Source: Gemmatimonadota bacterium (GTDB taxonomy: Bacteria; Gemmatimonadota; Gemmatimonadetes; Longimicrobiales; Gaopeijiaceae). Taken from it: a stretch of DNA of 64,000 nucleotides. The stretch lies in NCBI GenBank assembly GCA_007121455.1, contig SKKN01000010.1:25262-89261 (forward strand), given 5' to 3'. The notes under the pieces are model-generated. The model had not been told where the DNA came from. It made no database searches and saw only the letters and a program-made list of their open reading frames with translations. The translations under genes were made by a program, and so were the position numbers. Below, piece by piece: positions 49,430 to 58,437 of this stretch. Within the stretch, counting starts at the first letter, position 1. Each line of letters begins with the position of its first letter.

Positions 49430-50245
49430 TCACTTCCGGTCGTGGAGGCGCGCGTCGAGCGCCTCCACGAGCTCGGGAGAATTGCCGGCGAGAACGGATT
49501 CGGGCCGGTCGAGGGTGAGCGGCGAGCCGTCCATCCGCGTGGCAGTCCCTCCCGCCTCCTGCAGGATCATCAGTCCCGCGGCGATGTCCCAGGGCTTCAG
49601 GACGAGCTCCCAGAACGCGTCGAGCACCCCGGAGGCGAGGGCGCACAGATCGAGCGCCGCGGAGCCCCCGCGCCGAATGCCCATGCTTGTGGGAAGCACT
49701 CGCCCGAACTGCTCGAGGTACGCGGAAATGAAATCGTGCCGCTTGAAGGGAAAGCCCGTTCCCACGAGCGCGCGGTCGAGCGCGCGGACGCTCGACACCC
49801 GGATCCTCCTCCCGTCCTTCCATGCGCCGCCTCCCCGGAGCGCCCACCATCGCTCGCCGGAGGCGCCGGCCATCACCGCGCCCGCAGCGGGCGCTCCGTC
49901 CACGAGCACACCGACGGACGCCGCGTACTGGGGATGCCCGTGGAGGTAGTTCGTCGTACCATCGAGCGGGTCCACGATCCAGAGCGGCCCGGACGCCGGG
50001 CCCCTGGCGCCGCCTTCGGCCTGAATGCGGTCCGGGTCGTCCTCTTCCGCGACGATGCGGTGGTCCGGGAAATCTCGGCGGATCACGGCGAGCGCGGCTC
50101 TCTGGGCTTGGATGTCCACCCGCGAGACGAAATCGCTTGTCCCCTTCTCGCGGGCGTCCTCCAGGGCTGGGGTTCCCGCGTACCGGGTGTGGACCGCGGT
50201 GGCGGCCTGGGCGGCTTCGAGCGCCGTGAAGAGGAGTTCGCGCAT
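49430..50245 (-). CDS. suhB: Inositol monophosphatase family protein
   Basis: A 271-residue magnesium-dependent sugar-phosphate phosphatase. Metal-binding motifs: VAEEDDPD (Glu-Glu of motif A), WIVDPLDGTTNYLHG (motif B) and KPWDIAAGLMILQEAGG (motif C). SuhB-type members act as inositol-1-phosphatase and, in E. coli, also as an RNA polymerase antitermination partner; related members are histidinol-phosphate or fructose-bisphosphate phosphatases, so the substrate is not certain. It runs convergently to hsp20. Confidence 0.88.
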   Translation of the reverse strand: MRELLFTALEAAQAATAVHTRYAGTPALEDAREKGTSDFVSRVDIQAQRAALAVIRRDFPDHRIVAEEDDPDRIQAEGGARGPASGPLWIVDPLDGTTNYLHGHPQYAASVGVLVDGAPAAGAVMAGASGERWWALRGGGAWKDGRRIRVSSVRALDRALVGTGFPFKRHDFISAYLEQFGRVLPTSMGIRRGGSAALDLCALASGVLDAFWELVLKPWDIAAGLMILQEAGGTATRMDGSPLTLDRPESVLAGNSPELVEALDARLHDRK

Positions 50246-50326
50246 GGATTCCGGGGTCGCAGTGAGTGAAGAGGCCCGCTAACTTAGCGCTCGTCGAACA
50301 TACGGTGCAGTCCGAAGGGGGAGGGA

Positions 50327-51349
50327 ATGTCCGAAGGAGAGGGGCAGGGCGAGCGGAAGCCGAGGGTCTTCAGCGGGATGCAGCCCAGCGGGGAGGCGCA
50401 TCTGGGGAACTACCTGGGAGCCCTCCGGCAGTGGGTCGACATGCAGAACGAGTACGACTGCTTCTTCTGCGTCGTCGACGACCACGCGATCACCGGGGAG
50501 TTCGCGGGGGAGGCGCTCCCCACCCGGACGTTCGAGCTGGCGGTGAGCTTCCTCGCCGTCGGGCTCGACCCGAGCCGGTCCACGATCTTCGTCCAGTCGG
50601 ACGTCCCGGAGCATACCGAGCTCTCGTGGCTCTTCAACGCCGTGACCCCCGTGGGCGACCTCGAGCGGATGACCCAGTACAAGGACAAGACGGCCCGCCT
50701 CAGCTCGATCCCGGTGGGCCTGCTCAACTACCCGGTGCTGCAGGCGGCCGACATCCTCATCTACCGTGCCGAGCTCGTGCCCGTCGGGGAGGACCAGATC
50801 CAGCACCTCGAGCTCGCGAGGGAGATCGCCCGACGCTGGAACGCCCGCTTCGGGGACGTCTTCCCCGAGCCGCGCGCGCTCGTGAGCGGCTCGGGGCGCA
50901 TCCTCGGGCTCGACGGCTCGGCCAAGATGAGCAAGTCCCTCGGGAACACGGTGAGCATCCTCGCCGAGCCGGACGAGATCCGGGAGCGGGTGCGCACGGC
51001 GGTCACGGATCCGCAGCGGGTGCGGAGGACGGATCCCGGACGGCCCGACTTCTGCAACGTCTACACCCTTCACGAGCACCTGACCGACCCGGCGCTTCTT
51101 CCCGACATCGCGGAGCAGTGCCGGACCGCGCAGAGGGGGTGTGTCGAGTGCAAGGGCATCCTCGCCGATGCGATCATCGAGAGGTTCGCGCCCTTCCGGG
51201 AGCGCGCCCGCCACTACCGCGAGAATCCGGAGGAGGTCGTCGCCATTCTGGACGACGGCGCGGAGCGGGCGAGAAGCCTCGCCCGGGAGACGATGGCGGA
51301 GGTGCGTGCGCGGATGGGCCTCGACTGGCGGAAGGGGCTCTCGCGCTGA
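50327..51349 (+). CDS. trpS: Tryptophanyl-tRNA synthetase
   Basis: Class I aminoacyl-tRNA synthetase of 340 residues. The HIGH-like motif is PSGEAHLGNYLGA near residue 20 and the KMSKS motif is intact (GSAKMSKSLGNT). VGEDQIQHLELAREIARRWN and RMTQYKDKTA are tryptophan-specific. ATG 50327 follows a GGGAGGG ribosome site. It faces away from suhB across an 81-base spacer in which no clear promoter stood out. Confidence 0.96.
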   Translation: MSEGEGQGERKPRVFSGMQPSGEAHLGNYLGALRQWVDMQNEYDCFFCVVDDHAITGEFAGEALPTRTFELAVSFLAVGLDPSRSTIFVQSDVPEHTELSWLFNAVTPVGDLERMTQYKDKTARLSSIPVGLLNYPVLQAADILIYRAELVPVGEDQIQHLELAREIARRWNARFGDVFPEPRALVSGSGRILGLDGSAKMSKSLGNTVSILAEPDEIRERVRTAVTDPQRVRRTDPGRPDFCNVYTLHEHLTDPALLPDIAEQCRTAQRGCVECKGILADAIIERFAPFRERARHYRENPEEVVAILDDGAERARSLARETMAEVRARMGLDWRKGLSR

Positions 51350-51403
51350 CGAGCTGCCCCCGGCTTCGAGTCGAACGTTCCGCACCACGATCTGGAGGTG
51401 CAC

Positions 51404-52111
51404 ATGGAGGTCTTCGTCTTCGGTCAGGTCGGCCCCGGGTGGATGGCCGATCTGGATTTCCTCCGCCTCGAGGTCCTCGGCCGCCTCGCCCTCGCGACCG
51501 TCCTCGGCGCCGCGATCGGCCTGGAGCGGGCCCGGAGCGGGAAGCCGGCCGGCCTTCGCACGAACATCCTCATCTGCGTCGGGGCGGCCCTCCTCACCGA
51601 GATCTCGATCGTGATCACCTTCTTCGGCGCTCCGACGACCCAGCCGGACCCGGCGAGGATCAGCGCGCAGATCGTCTCCGGGATCGGCTTCCTCGGGGCC
51701 GGGACGATCATCCAGTCGAGGGGCCACGTCACGGGGCTCACCACGGCCGCGACCCTCTGGGTCGTCGCCGCGATCGGCATCGCCGTCGGAGGACGGGCGT
51801 ACGTCGAGGCCATCGGGGCGACCCTCCTCGTGCTCCTCATCCTCGCCCCGATGACGTGGGTGGAGGGACTTCTGGAGGAGCGGCGTCTCCGCCGCCCGAT
51901 CGCCTTCCAACTCCAGAACGTGCCGGGGGTGGTGGAGCGGATCCAGCGGGTGATGGACGACGCCGGCTTCAAGTCCCGGTGCTCCCGCGTCGACAAACAG
52001 GACGACACGATCTACGCGGTCTTCGAGATCCAGGGCGAGGAGCGGGCCTTCCGGAGAGTGCGGAGCGATCTGGTCAAGCTGGACGAGGTCCGCGGCTTCA
52101 ACATGGAGTGA
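51404..52111 (+). CDS. MgtC/SapB family membrane protein
   Basis: A 235-residue inner-membrane protein with four to five N-terminal helices and a soluble C-terminal ACT-like domain (about residues 160-235). Signature segments: LGAAIGLERARSGKPAGLRTNILICVGAAL and SGIGFLGAGTIIQSRGHVTGLTTAATLW. MgtC proteins inhibit the F1Fo ATPase or aid growth at low magnesium in pathogens; in most environmental bacteria the function is unknown. ATG 51404 is supported by GGAGGT four bases before it; a GTG six bases earlier overlaps that ribosome site. Confidence 0.88.
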   Translation: MEVFVFGQVGPGWMADLDFLRLEVLGRLALATVLGAAIGLERARSGKPAGLRTNILICVGAALLTEISIVITFFGAPTTQPDPARISAQIVSGIGFLGAGTIIQSRGHVTGLTTAATLWVVAAIGIAVGGRAYVEAIGATLLVLLILAPMTWVEGLLEERRLRRPIAFQLQNVPGVVERIQRVMDDAGFKSRCSRVDKQDDTIYAVFEIQGEERAFRRVRSDLVKLDEVRGFNME

Positions 52112-52265
52112 GGGCTATGGACTGAGGGCTCCGACCGCGAGGCATGGCATCACGCCGCGCGAGGAGCCGCATCCGGAACGTCCGTCACCTCGAAGTGGCG
52201 CCGGGGCAGGCGCGGAGCGTATCTTCCCCGCGGGTCCGGGTGCGCCCCCAAAGGAAGGACGCCAC

Positions 52266-53393
52266 ATGACGGAGATCTTCAAGGCCGCGATCCAGCGGGG
52301 AGCGAGCGACGTCCACATCAAGTCGGGCGACATCGTTCGGGCCCGGATCCACGGCGCGCTCGTCCCCCTCACCCAGCAGCGGCTCAAGCACGAGCAGGTG
52401 CGGGCGCTGGCGCTGAAGCTGATGCCGCACGAACGGGACCGGGAGCGGATCGACGAGATCACCGACTACGACTGCTCCTGGGGCCTCCCCGGGCTCGGTC
52501 GCTTCCGGGTCAACATCCTCCGGCAGCGGGGCACGCTCATGATCGTGATGAGGGTGATCCCGATCGAGATCCCGAACTTCCATGACCTGAACCTGCCCTC
52601 CGCCCTCGAGGCGATCTCCGAGCGGGAGCGGGGCCTCGTCCTCGTGACGGGGGTCACCGGGTCGGGGAAGAGCTCCACGATGGCCGCCATGGTCCAGCAC
52701 ATCAACCAGACGCGGCAGAAGCACATCGTCACGCTCGAGAACCCGATCGAGTTCCTCCACCGTGACCAGAAGTCGTCGATCACCCAGCGGGACATCGGCA
52801 CGGACACGGAATCCTTCCGGGACGGGCTGCGGGCGGCCCTCCGGCAGGACCCGGACGTCATCCTCATCGGCGAGATGCGGGACACCGAGACGATCGACAT
52901 CGCGCTCAAGGCGGCGGAGACCGGCCACCTCGTGATCTCCACCGTCCACACGCAAAACGCCGTGCAGACGCTCTCCCGCCTCATCGCCGTCTTCGAGCCG
53001 AGGGAGCAGGAGATGACCCGGATCCGCCTGGCGGAGACCCTGCAGGGGGTGATCAGCCAGCGCCTCCTGCCGAGGGCCGACCAGCCCGGCAGGATCGTCG
53101 CCTGCGAGGTGATGGTGGTGACGGGGACGATCCGCGACTGCATCCGGGATCCGGAGCGGGTCGAGGAGATTCCGGAGCTCATCGAGGAGGGCCGGGAGCA
53201 TTACGGATCGCAGAGCTTCGATCAGCACCTGATGGAACTGGTGAAGGCCGGACGGGTGGACTTCGAGGTCGGGAAGGCGGCCGCCACGAGCCCTTCCGAC
53301 TTCGACCTCGAGATGAACGTCTTCGGAGAGAGCCCTTCCGGCGGGGGAGCGGGAGAGGGGGGCGGCATGTCCCACCACTTCAGCGGCTCCTGA
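52266..53393 (+). CDS. pilT: PilT-type twitching motility/retraction ATPase
   Basis: Hexameric type II/IV secretion ATPase of 375 residues. An N-terminal PAS-like domain (ASDVHIKSGDIVRARIHG) is followed by the core ATPase: Walker A GVTGSGKSST at 129-138, Asp box TLENPIEFLH, Walker B DPDVILIGEMRD and His box HLVISTVHTQNA. The PilT signature near the C terminus, IRDPERVEEIPELIEEG, fits the retraction motor (usual AIRNLIRE position, here DCIRDPERVEEI). The last 40 residues are Ser/Gly-rich, unlike E. coli-type PilT. No pilB, pilC or pilin gene lies in the window. Confidence 0.92.
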   Translation: MTEIFKAAIQRGASDVHIKSGDIVRARIHGALVPLTQQRLKHEQVRALALKLMPHERDRERIDEITDYDCSWGLPGLGRFRVNILRQRGTLMIVMRVIPIEIPNFHDLNLPSALEAISERERGLVLVTGVTGSGKSSTMAAMVQHINQTRQKHIVTLENPIEFLHRDQKSSITQRDIGTDTESFRDGLRAALRQDPDVILIGEMRDTETIDIALKAAETGHLVISTVHTQNAVQTLSRLIAVFEPREQEMTRIRLAETLQGVISQRLLPRADQPGRIVACEVMVVTGTIRDCIRDPERVEEIPELIEEGREHYGSQSFDQHLMELVKAGRVDFEVGKAAATSPSDFDLEMNVFGESPSGGGAGEGGGMSHHFSGS

Positions 53394-53418
53394 CCTCGAA
53401 GCGGCGACGAGTGAGACC

Positions 53419-54324
53419 ATGGCGAGTTTACTGAGCGGTGTCCTGATCCCCACGACGACCCCCTTCACGTCGGAGGGGGAGATCGACGTGCCCGCCTTCC
53501 GGTCGAACCTGGACCGGTGGCTCGAATCCGGGATCCGAGGCGTGGTGATTGGCGGCTCGACGGGGGAGGCCGTCTTCCTCGACGAGGAGGAGCGTCTCGC
53601 GCTCTGGGACGAGGCCCGGGAAGCCGTTCCGGAAGACCGGCTCGTCGTGGCCGGCACCGGCGCCGAATCCACGCGCGCGACGATCCGGCTCGGCCGCCGG
53701 GCCGCCGAGCGGGGCGCCGATGCGGTCCTCGTCCAGCCGCCCGCCTTCTACCGGGGGCAGATGACGCCCGGGGTCCTCCGGGACCACTACCGGGCCGTGG
53801 CGGACGCCTCGGCGGTTCCGGTCGTGCTCTACCAGGTGCCCCTCCGCTTCAGCACGCTCGACTTTCCGACGGGCCTCGTGGCCGAGCTCTCGGAGCACGA
53901 GAACATCGTCGGCATCAAGGATTCCCGGGGGAAGCTGGAGCTCGTCGGAGAGCTCGTCGACTCCTCCCGGAAGGGCTTCCAGGTGCTCGTGGGCAACGGG
54001 GCCCTCCTCTACGCGTCCCTCGAGGTGGGAGCCGTGGGAGGCATCCTGGGGGTGGCGAACGTGCTTCCTGCGGACAGCGCGGGGATCGTGGAGGCCTTCG
54101 AGGTGGGACGGACGGCCGAAGCCGGGCGTCTGCAGGAGCGGGTCGGACCGGTCCACAAGAAGGTCGTCGGCGAGCATGGCGTGCCGGGCGTGAAGGCGGC
54201 GCTCGACCTGATCGGGCTCCGGGGCGGAGATCCGCGCCCCCCGCTTCGCCCGCTTCCCGCCGCGGACCGGGAGACCGTTCGCGGCGTCCTGGAGAAGGCC
54301 GGAGTGCTCGCCTCTTCCGCTTGA
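53419..54324 (+). CDS. DapA/DHDPS-family aldolase (paralogue)
   Basis: A 301-residue TIM-barrel lyase of the dihydrodipicolinate synthase/N-acetylneuraminate lyase superfamily. Loop: GGSTGEAVFL; catalytic Tyr in VVLYQVPLRF; Schiff-base Lys in IVGIKDSRGKL. The loop reads STGE where DapA reads TTGE, and the gene is separate from the lysine operon. It is therefore more likely a 4-hydroxy-2-oxoglutarate-type or other keto-acid aldolase than a second DapA. It starts 25 bases after pilT. Confidence 0.85.
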   Translation: MASLLSGVLIPTTTPFTSEGEIDVPAFRSNLDRWLESGIRGVVIGGSTGEAVFLDEEERLALWDEAREAVPEDRLVVAGTGAESTRATIRLGRRAAERGADAVLVQPPAFYRGQMTPGVLRDHYRAVADASAVPVVLYQVPLRFSTLDFPTGLVAELSEHENIVGIKDSRGKLELVGELVDSSRKGFQVLVGNGALLYASLEVGAVGGILGVANVLPADSAGIVEAFEVGRTAEAGRLQERVGPVHKKVVGEHGVPGVKAALDLIGLRGGDPRPPLRPLPAADRETVRGVLEKAGVLASSA

Positions 54325-54349
54325 CCCCTCCACAGCCGCGATCTAAGTT
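54321..54349 (+). promoter_or_regulatory. Sigma70-type promoter candidate before purA
   Basis: TTGACC (54321-54326), a 17-base spacer and TAAGTT (54344-54349). The -35 box overlaps the stop codon of the preceding aldolase gene, which could make it fortuitous. A terminator hairpin begins only about 15 bases after the expected transcription start. Confidence 0.45.
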
Positions 54350-54369
54350 TTCCCAGGAGGTCCCAACGG

Positions 54370-54397
54370 AGCCCCTCCCCCGGAGGAGGGGCTTTTT
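54370..54397 (+). terminator. Intrinsic terminator in the purA leader
   Basis: A 9-bp stem, AGCCCCTCC (54370-54378) with GGAGGGGCT (54385-54393), and a T run to 54397. It may simply end the upstream transcript, or act as an attenuator for purA. Confidence 0.7.
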
Positions 54398-54420
54398 CAT
54401 GTCCATCAGGAGCGTGCAGG

Positions 54421-55713
54421 GTGGGTCACCGGGCGGATGAAGGTCGCTGCGTCGTCGTGGTCGGTTGTCAGTGGGGCGACGAAGGGAAAGGCAAGATCGT
54501 CGACGTCCTCGCCGAGAGGGTCGACGTCGTCGCCCGGTACCAGGGAGGCGCGAACGCCGGCCACACCGTGCATGTGGGCGAGCGGGAGTTCATCCTCCAT
54601 CAGATCCCCTCGGGGATCCTCCATCCCGGAAAACGGTGCCTGCTCGGCAACGGCGTCGTGCTCGACCTCCTCCAGTTCTTCGAGGAGCACGACGCGCTCG
54701 AGGCCCGCGGTGTGGACGTCGCGGGCCGGGTCGGCGTCTGCCGCCGCGCCCACCTCCTCCTCCCCTATCACCGCGTCCTCGACCGGGCGCGCGAAGAAGT
54801 TGCGGGGGCCGGTGAGAAGATCGGGACGACGGGAAGGGGTATCGGCCCCGCGTACGAGGACAAGGCGGGAAGGCGGGGCGTGCGGGTCGCGGACCTGGAG
54901 GACGAGGGCCGCTTCCGCGAGCTCGTGGGCCGCGGACTCGAGCGCGCCGAGGAGGCGCTGGGCCACCGCGACGGGGAGCTCGAGCGGATGGTGGAGGAGA
55001 GCGTGCGGCTCCGGGAGCGGCTCCTCGCGTTCGGGACGGACGTCGGCGACGAGATCGTCACCGAGCTCCGGGGCGGAAAGCGGGTCCTCCTCGAGGGTGC
55101 GCAGGGCACCGCCCTCGACCTCGATCACGGCACCTACCCCTTCGTGACCTCCTCGAATACGACTGCGGCGGCCGCCGGCACCGGCACGGGAATCGGCCCC
55201 ACCCGGATCGATTCCGTGCTCGGGGTGGTGAAGGCGTATACCACCCGCGTCGGGAACGGCCCTCTTCCGACGGAGTTCTCCGGAGCCATGGGGGAGCGGA
55301 TGCGGGAGCTCGGGGGAGAGTTCGGAGCGACCACGGGCCGACCGCGTCGGTGCGGCTGGTTCGATGCCGTCCTCGCCCGGTACTCCGCGCGGGTCAATGG
55401 CCTCACCGGCCTCGCAGTGACGAAGATGGACGTCCTCGACACGCTGCCGGAGATCTCCGTGGCGGTCGCCTACCGGACCCCGCAGGGAGAAGTGCGGGAC
55501 TTCCCGGCGAACACCTGGGCGCTCGAGCACGCGGAGCCGGTCCTGGAGACGCTGCCCGGGTGGGAGTCGTCGACGCAGGAGGCCCGCACCTTGCAGGACC
55601 TGCCGACCAACGCCCGCCGCTACCTCGACCGGATCGAGGAGCTGGCCGAGGCGCCGGTCGAGATGGTATCCGTCGGGACCCGGCGGAGCCAGATCATCCA
55701 CGCCGGTTCGTGA
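54421..55713 (+). CDS. purA: Adenylosuccinate synthetase
   Basis: First committed step from IMP to AMP, using GTP and aspartate; 430 residues. GTP loop: GCQWGDEGKGKIVDVLAE. Also YQGGANAGHTVHV with the catalytic His, IGTTGRGIGPAYEDK, EGAQGTALDLDHGTYPFVTSSN and the aspartate loop GATTGRPRRCGW. The GTG start is preceded by AGGAG at eight bases. The leader holds a promoter candidate and a terminator, so control by attenuation is possible but not shown. Confidence 0.96.
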   Translation: MGHRADEGRCVVVVGCQWGDEGKGKIVDVLAERVDVVARYQGGANAGHTVHVGEREFILHQIPSGILHPGKRCLLGNGVVLDLLQFFEEHDALEARGVDVAGRVGVCRRAHLLLPYHRVLDRAREEVAGAGEKIGTTGRGIGPAYEDKAGRRGVRVADLEDEGRFRELVGRGLERAEEALGHRDGELERMVEESVRLRERLLAFGTDVGDEIVTELRGGKRVLLEGAQGTALDLDHGTYPFVTSSNTTAAAAGTGTGIGPTRIDSVLGVVKAYTTRVGNGPLPTEFSGAMGERMRELGGEFGATTGRPRRCGWFDAVLARYSARVNGLTGLAVTKMDVLDTLPEISVAVAYRTPQGEVRDFPANTWALEHAEPVLETLPGWESSTQEARTLQDLPTNARRYLDRIEELAEAPVEMVSVGTRRSQIIHAGS

Positions 55714-55775
55714 CCGGCACGCTTCGACCCCCGGCCCGCACCGGCTCCGAGGATCCCGCGAGGTGGCGGAATCCT

Positions 55776-55804
55776 TGAGAAAACGGGCCGTCTTGGATAG
55801 CTTA
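55776..55804 (+). promoter_or_regulatory. Sigma70-type promoter candidate for the ffh-rpsP-rimM-trmD group
   Basis: TTGAGA (55776-55781), a 17-base spacer, TAGCTT (55799-55804), about 65 bases before ffh in an otherwise empty 156-base spacer. Confidence 0.55.
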
Positions 55805-55869
55805 CCATGCTCCGCTACGAAGAGGGGACAGGCTGGATCCCTTCGGGAGACGCGTGAAGAGAAGAGGGA

Positions 55870-57228
55870 ATGTTCGACGAGCTGAGTGAAAAGCTGGACG
55901 CCGCTCTTGGGAAATTCCGCCAGCGCGGAGTGCTCACGGAGCCGATGGTCAAGGAGGGTCTCCGCGAGATCCGCCGGATCCTCCTGGAAGCGGACGTCCA
56001 CTTCAAAGTCACCCGGGATTTTCTGAACCGGGTCCAGGAGCAGGCGCTCGGCGAGGACGTGCTCAAGTCCGTCTCGCCGGGCCAGCAGATCGTCAAGATC
56101 GTCCACGACGAGCTGGCGGCGCTGCTCGGGGAGGAGCGCGCCGGGATCGCGTGGGCGTCGAAGCCCCCGACGGTGATCCTCGTCGTGGGGCTTCAGGGTT
56201 CGGGTAAGACGACGACGGCGGCGAAGCTGGCGCGGCGGTTCGTGCGCGACGGCCGCCAGCCGATGCTCGCGGCGTGCGACCTCCAGCGCCCCGCCGCGGT
56301 CGATCAGCTCGTCACGCTCGCGAAGCGGATCAAGGTGCCGGTCCACTCGGGCGAGACGGGAGGCGATCCCGTGGCCACGGCGCAGGAGGCCCTCGCCCAG
56401 GCCGAGGAGCAGAACCGGAACGTGTTGATCGTGGACACGGCCGGACGGCTCCAGATCGACGAGCCCCTCATGGAGGAGCTCCGGAAGCTCAAGTCGGCGC
56501 TCGCGCCGCAGGAGATCCTCCTCGTCGCGGACGCGATGACGGGGCAGGAAGCGGTCCGGATCGCACAGGGCTTCGACGACGCCCTCGAGATCACCGGGGT
56601 CGCGCTGACGAAGATGGACGGCGACGCCCGGGGCGGAGCGGCCCTCTCGATCCGAGGGGTGACGGGGCGGCCGATCAAGTTCGTGGGAACGGGTGAGGGA
56701 GTCGACGACCTCGACCTCGCGGATCCCGAGCGGCTGGCCGGCCGGATCCTCCAGAAGGGGGATGTGGTCGGGCTCGTCGAGCGGGCCCAGCGGGCCGTGG
56801 ACACGGACGCGCAGGAGCAGCTCGAGGAGCGGGTTCTCGGTGGAGGGAAGTTCACCCTCGAGGACTTCCTCACCGCGCTCCGCCAGATCGAGAAGATGGG
56901 TCCGCTCGATCAGCTCATGAAGCTGATTCCGGGGATGGGGAAGAAGATCCCCACCGCCGATGTGGACCCGAAGAAGATGAAGCACACGGAGGCGATCATC
57001 CTCTCCATGACGCTGGAGGAGCGCCGGAAGCCCAAGATCCTGAACGGATCGAGGCGGGCGCGCATCGCCCGGGGGAGCGGACGCCCGGTATCCGAGGTGA
57101 ACCGGCTCCTCAAGCAGTACCGGGAGATGGAGAAGATGATGAAGCAGATGAAGAAGATGGGTGGGAAGATGGGCGGTGGTGGTGGCGGCATGGGAGGGTT
57201 GAACATCCCGGGACTCACGTCCCGATAA
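55870..57228 (+). CDS. ffh: Signal recognition particle protein Ffh
   Basis: GTPase that binds signal sequences and 4.5S RNA for co-translational membrane targeting; 452 residues. The N domain is helical; the G domain has [47 protein letters not shown] and GTGEGVDDL. The M domain begins near residue 320 and has the RNA-binding stretch [20 protein letters not shown]. It ends in a Met/Gly-rich tail. It leads the classical ffh-rpsP-rimM-trmD-rplS-rnhB order. No 4.5S RNA gene was seen nearby. Confidence 0.97.
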   Translation: MFDELSEKLDAALGKFRQRGVLTEPMVKEGLREIRRILLEADVHFKVTRDFLNRVQEQALGEDVLKSVSPGQQIVKIVHDELAALLGEERAGIAWASKPPTVILVVGLQGSGKTTTAAKLARRFVRDGRQPMLAACDLQRPAAVDQLVTLAKRIKVPVHSGETGGDPVATAQEALAQAEEQNRNVLIVDTAGRLQIDEPLMEELRKLKSALAPQEILLVADAMTGQEAVRIAQGFDDALEITGVALTKMDGDARGGAALSIRGVTGRPIKFVGTGEGVDDLDLADPERLAGRILQKGDVVGLVERAQRAVDTDAQEQLEERVLGGGKFTLEDFLTALRQIEKMGPLDQLMKLIPGMGKKIPTADVDPKKMKHTEAIILSMTLEERRKPKILNGSRRARIARGSGRPVSEVNRLLKQYREMEKMMKQMKKMGGKMGGGGGGMGGLNIPGLTSR

Positions 57229-57292
57229 TTGGTCCTACGAGCCTTCGCCGGGCGGCGGAGGTGGAGAGGGCCCAGACGCAAGAAGAGAGGAC

Positions 57293-57838
57293 ATGGCCGT
57301 ACGGATTCGACTCCGGCGAATGGGCCGGAAGAAGCAGCCCCACTACAGAGTGGTGGTCGCGGATGGCTCGGCGCCGAGAGACGGGCGTTTCGTGGAGAGC
57401 CTGGGCTACTACAAGCCGCTCTCCGAGCCGGCACGCCTCGTTCTCGACCTGGAGCGGACGGAGTACTGGATCGGTCAGGGAGCGACGCCCTCCCACACCG
57501 TCCGGTCCCTCGTGAAAAAGGCCCGGCTGGGAGGGGGTCCTACGCTCGCGCTGGGCGAGCCCGACGTGGAGGCGAAGCGGGCCGCGGAGCAGGAGGCGAT
57601 GGCTGCCCGCCGGAAGGCCGAGGCTGACGCAGCGGCCGAAGCCAAGGCCGCAGCCGAGGCGGAGGAGGCCGAAGCGAAGGCCGCCGAAGAGGCGAAGGCC
57701 AAGGCGGACGCCGAGGCGGTAGAGAAGGGCGAGGGCGAGAAGGTCGAGGAGACGGAGGCGGAAGCCGAGCCCGCGCCGGAGGCCTCCGGCGCGGAAGCTG
57801 CGTCGGACGAGTCGGAAGGCGAGAAGAAGGACGGCTGA
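57293..57838 (+). CDS. rpsP: 30S ribosomal protein S16 with a long acidic/alanine-rich tail
   Basis: The S16 core occupies about the first 85 residues ([32 protein letters not shown], split over the first strands, then LGYYKPL). The protein does not stop there but continues for about 95 more residues made almost only of Ala, Glu, Lys, Asp and Ser. Typical S16 proteins have 80 to 90 residues. The tail stays in frame, keeps the strong GC codon bias and ends just before rimM, so it is probably real and not a frameshift. Long S16 tails are known in some phyla; their function is unclear. Confidence 0.93.
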   Translation: MAVRIRLRRMGRKKQPHYRVVVADGSAPRDGRFVESLGYYKPLSEPARLVLDLERTEYWIGQGATPSHTVRSLVKKARLGGGPTLALGEPDVEAKRAAEQEAMAARRKAEADAAAEAKAAAEAEEAEAKAAEEAKAKADAEAVEKGEGEKVEETEAEAEPAPEASGAEAASDESEGEKKDG

Positions 57839-57859
57839 CCCCGCCGGAGCCATAGCAGG

Positions 57860-58405
57860 ATGAACGACCGCTCCGATCCCCCGTTCGTGACCGTCGGGCA
57901 CATCAACAAGCCCCACGGCACGAAGGGGGAGTTCTTCGTATGGCCGCTCACGGACCGGGAGGAGACGACGTACGCTCCCGGCCGCGAGCTCCTGATCGCG
58001 GAGGTGGAAGGCGACCTTCCCGATGAGTCCTTCGCGGTCTGCCGCGTCGAGACCGTCCGGCCGTACCGGAAGGGGTTCCTCGTGAAGTTCGAGGGGATCG
58101 AGAGCCGGACGGAGATCGAGATGTTCCGGGACCGCTACCTCCTCATCCCCTTCGAGGAGGCGGAGCCGCCGGAGGAGGACGAGCTCTTCCACTATCAGCT
58201 CCTGGGGCTCCACGTCCGGACCGTCGAGGGGAGGGACGTGGGCGAGGTGGTCGAGCTCTACGAGCTGGAGCCCGCGGACATGCTGGAGGTGCGCGGAGCC
58301 GAACGGAACCTCCTCATTCCCTTCTCCCGCGAGGTCGTCGTCTCGTGGGACCTCGAAGCGGGCACGCTTGTGATCGACCCCCCGGAGGGGCTTCTCGACC
58401 TCTGA
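57860..58405 (+). CDS. rimM: Ribosome maturation factor RimM
   Basis: A 181-residue 30S assembly factor that binds S19. The RimM N-terminal domain starts VTVGHINKPHGTKGEFFV. The C-terminal PRC-barrel starts near YQLLGLHVRTVEGRDVGEVVEL and ends IPFSREVVVSWDLEAGTLVIDPPEGL, which is typical. It lies 21 bases after rpsP and 32 before trmD. No KH-domain protein lies between rpsP and rimM, as found in some other bacteria. Confidence 0.94.
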   Translation: MNDRSDPPFVTVGHINKPHGTKGEFFVWPLTDREETTYAPGRELLIAEVEGDLPDESFAVCRVETVRPYRKGFLVKFEGIESRTEIEMFRDRYLLIPFEEAEPPEEDELFHYQLLGLHVRTVEGRDVGEVVELYELEPADMLEVRGAERNLLIPFSREVVVSWDLEAGTLVIDPPEGLLDL

Positions 58406-58437
58406 TCCGGGCAGCCGACCGAGCCGGGACCATCCAG

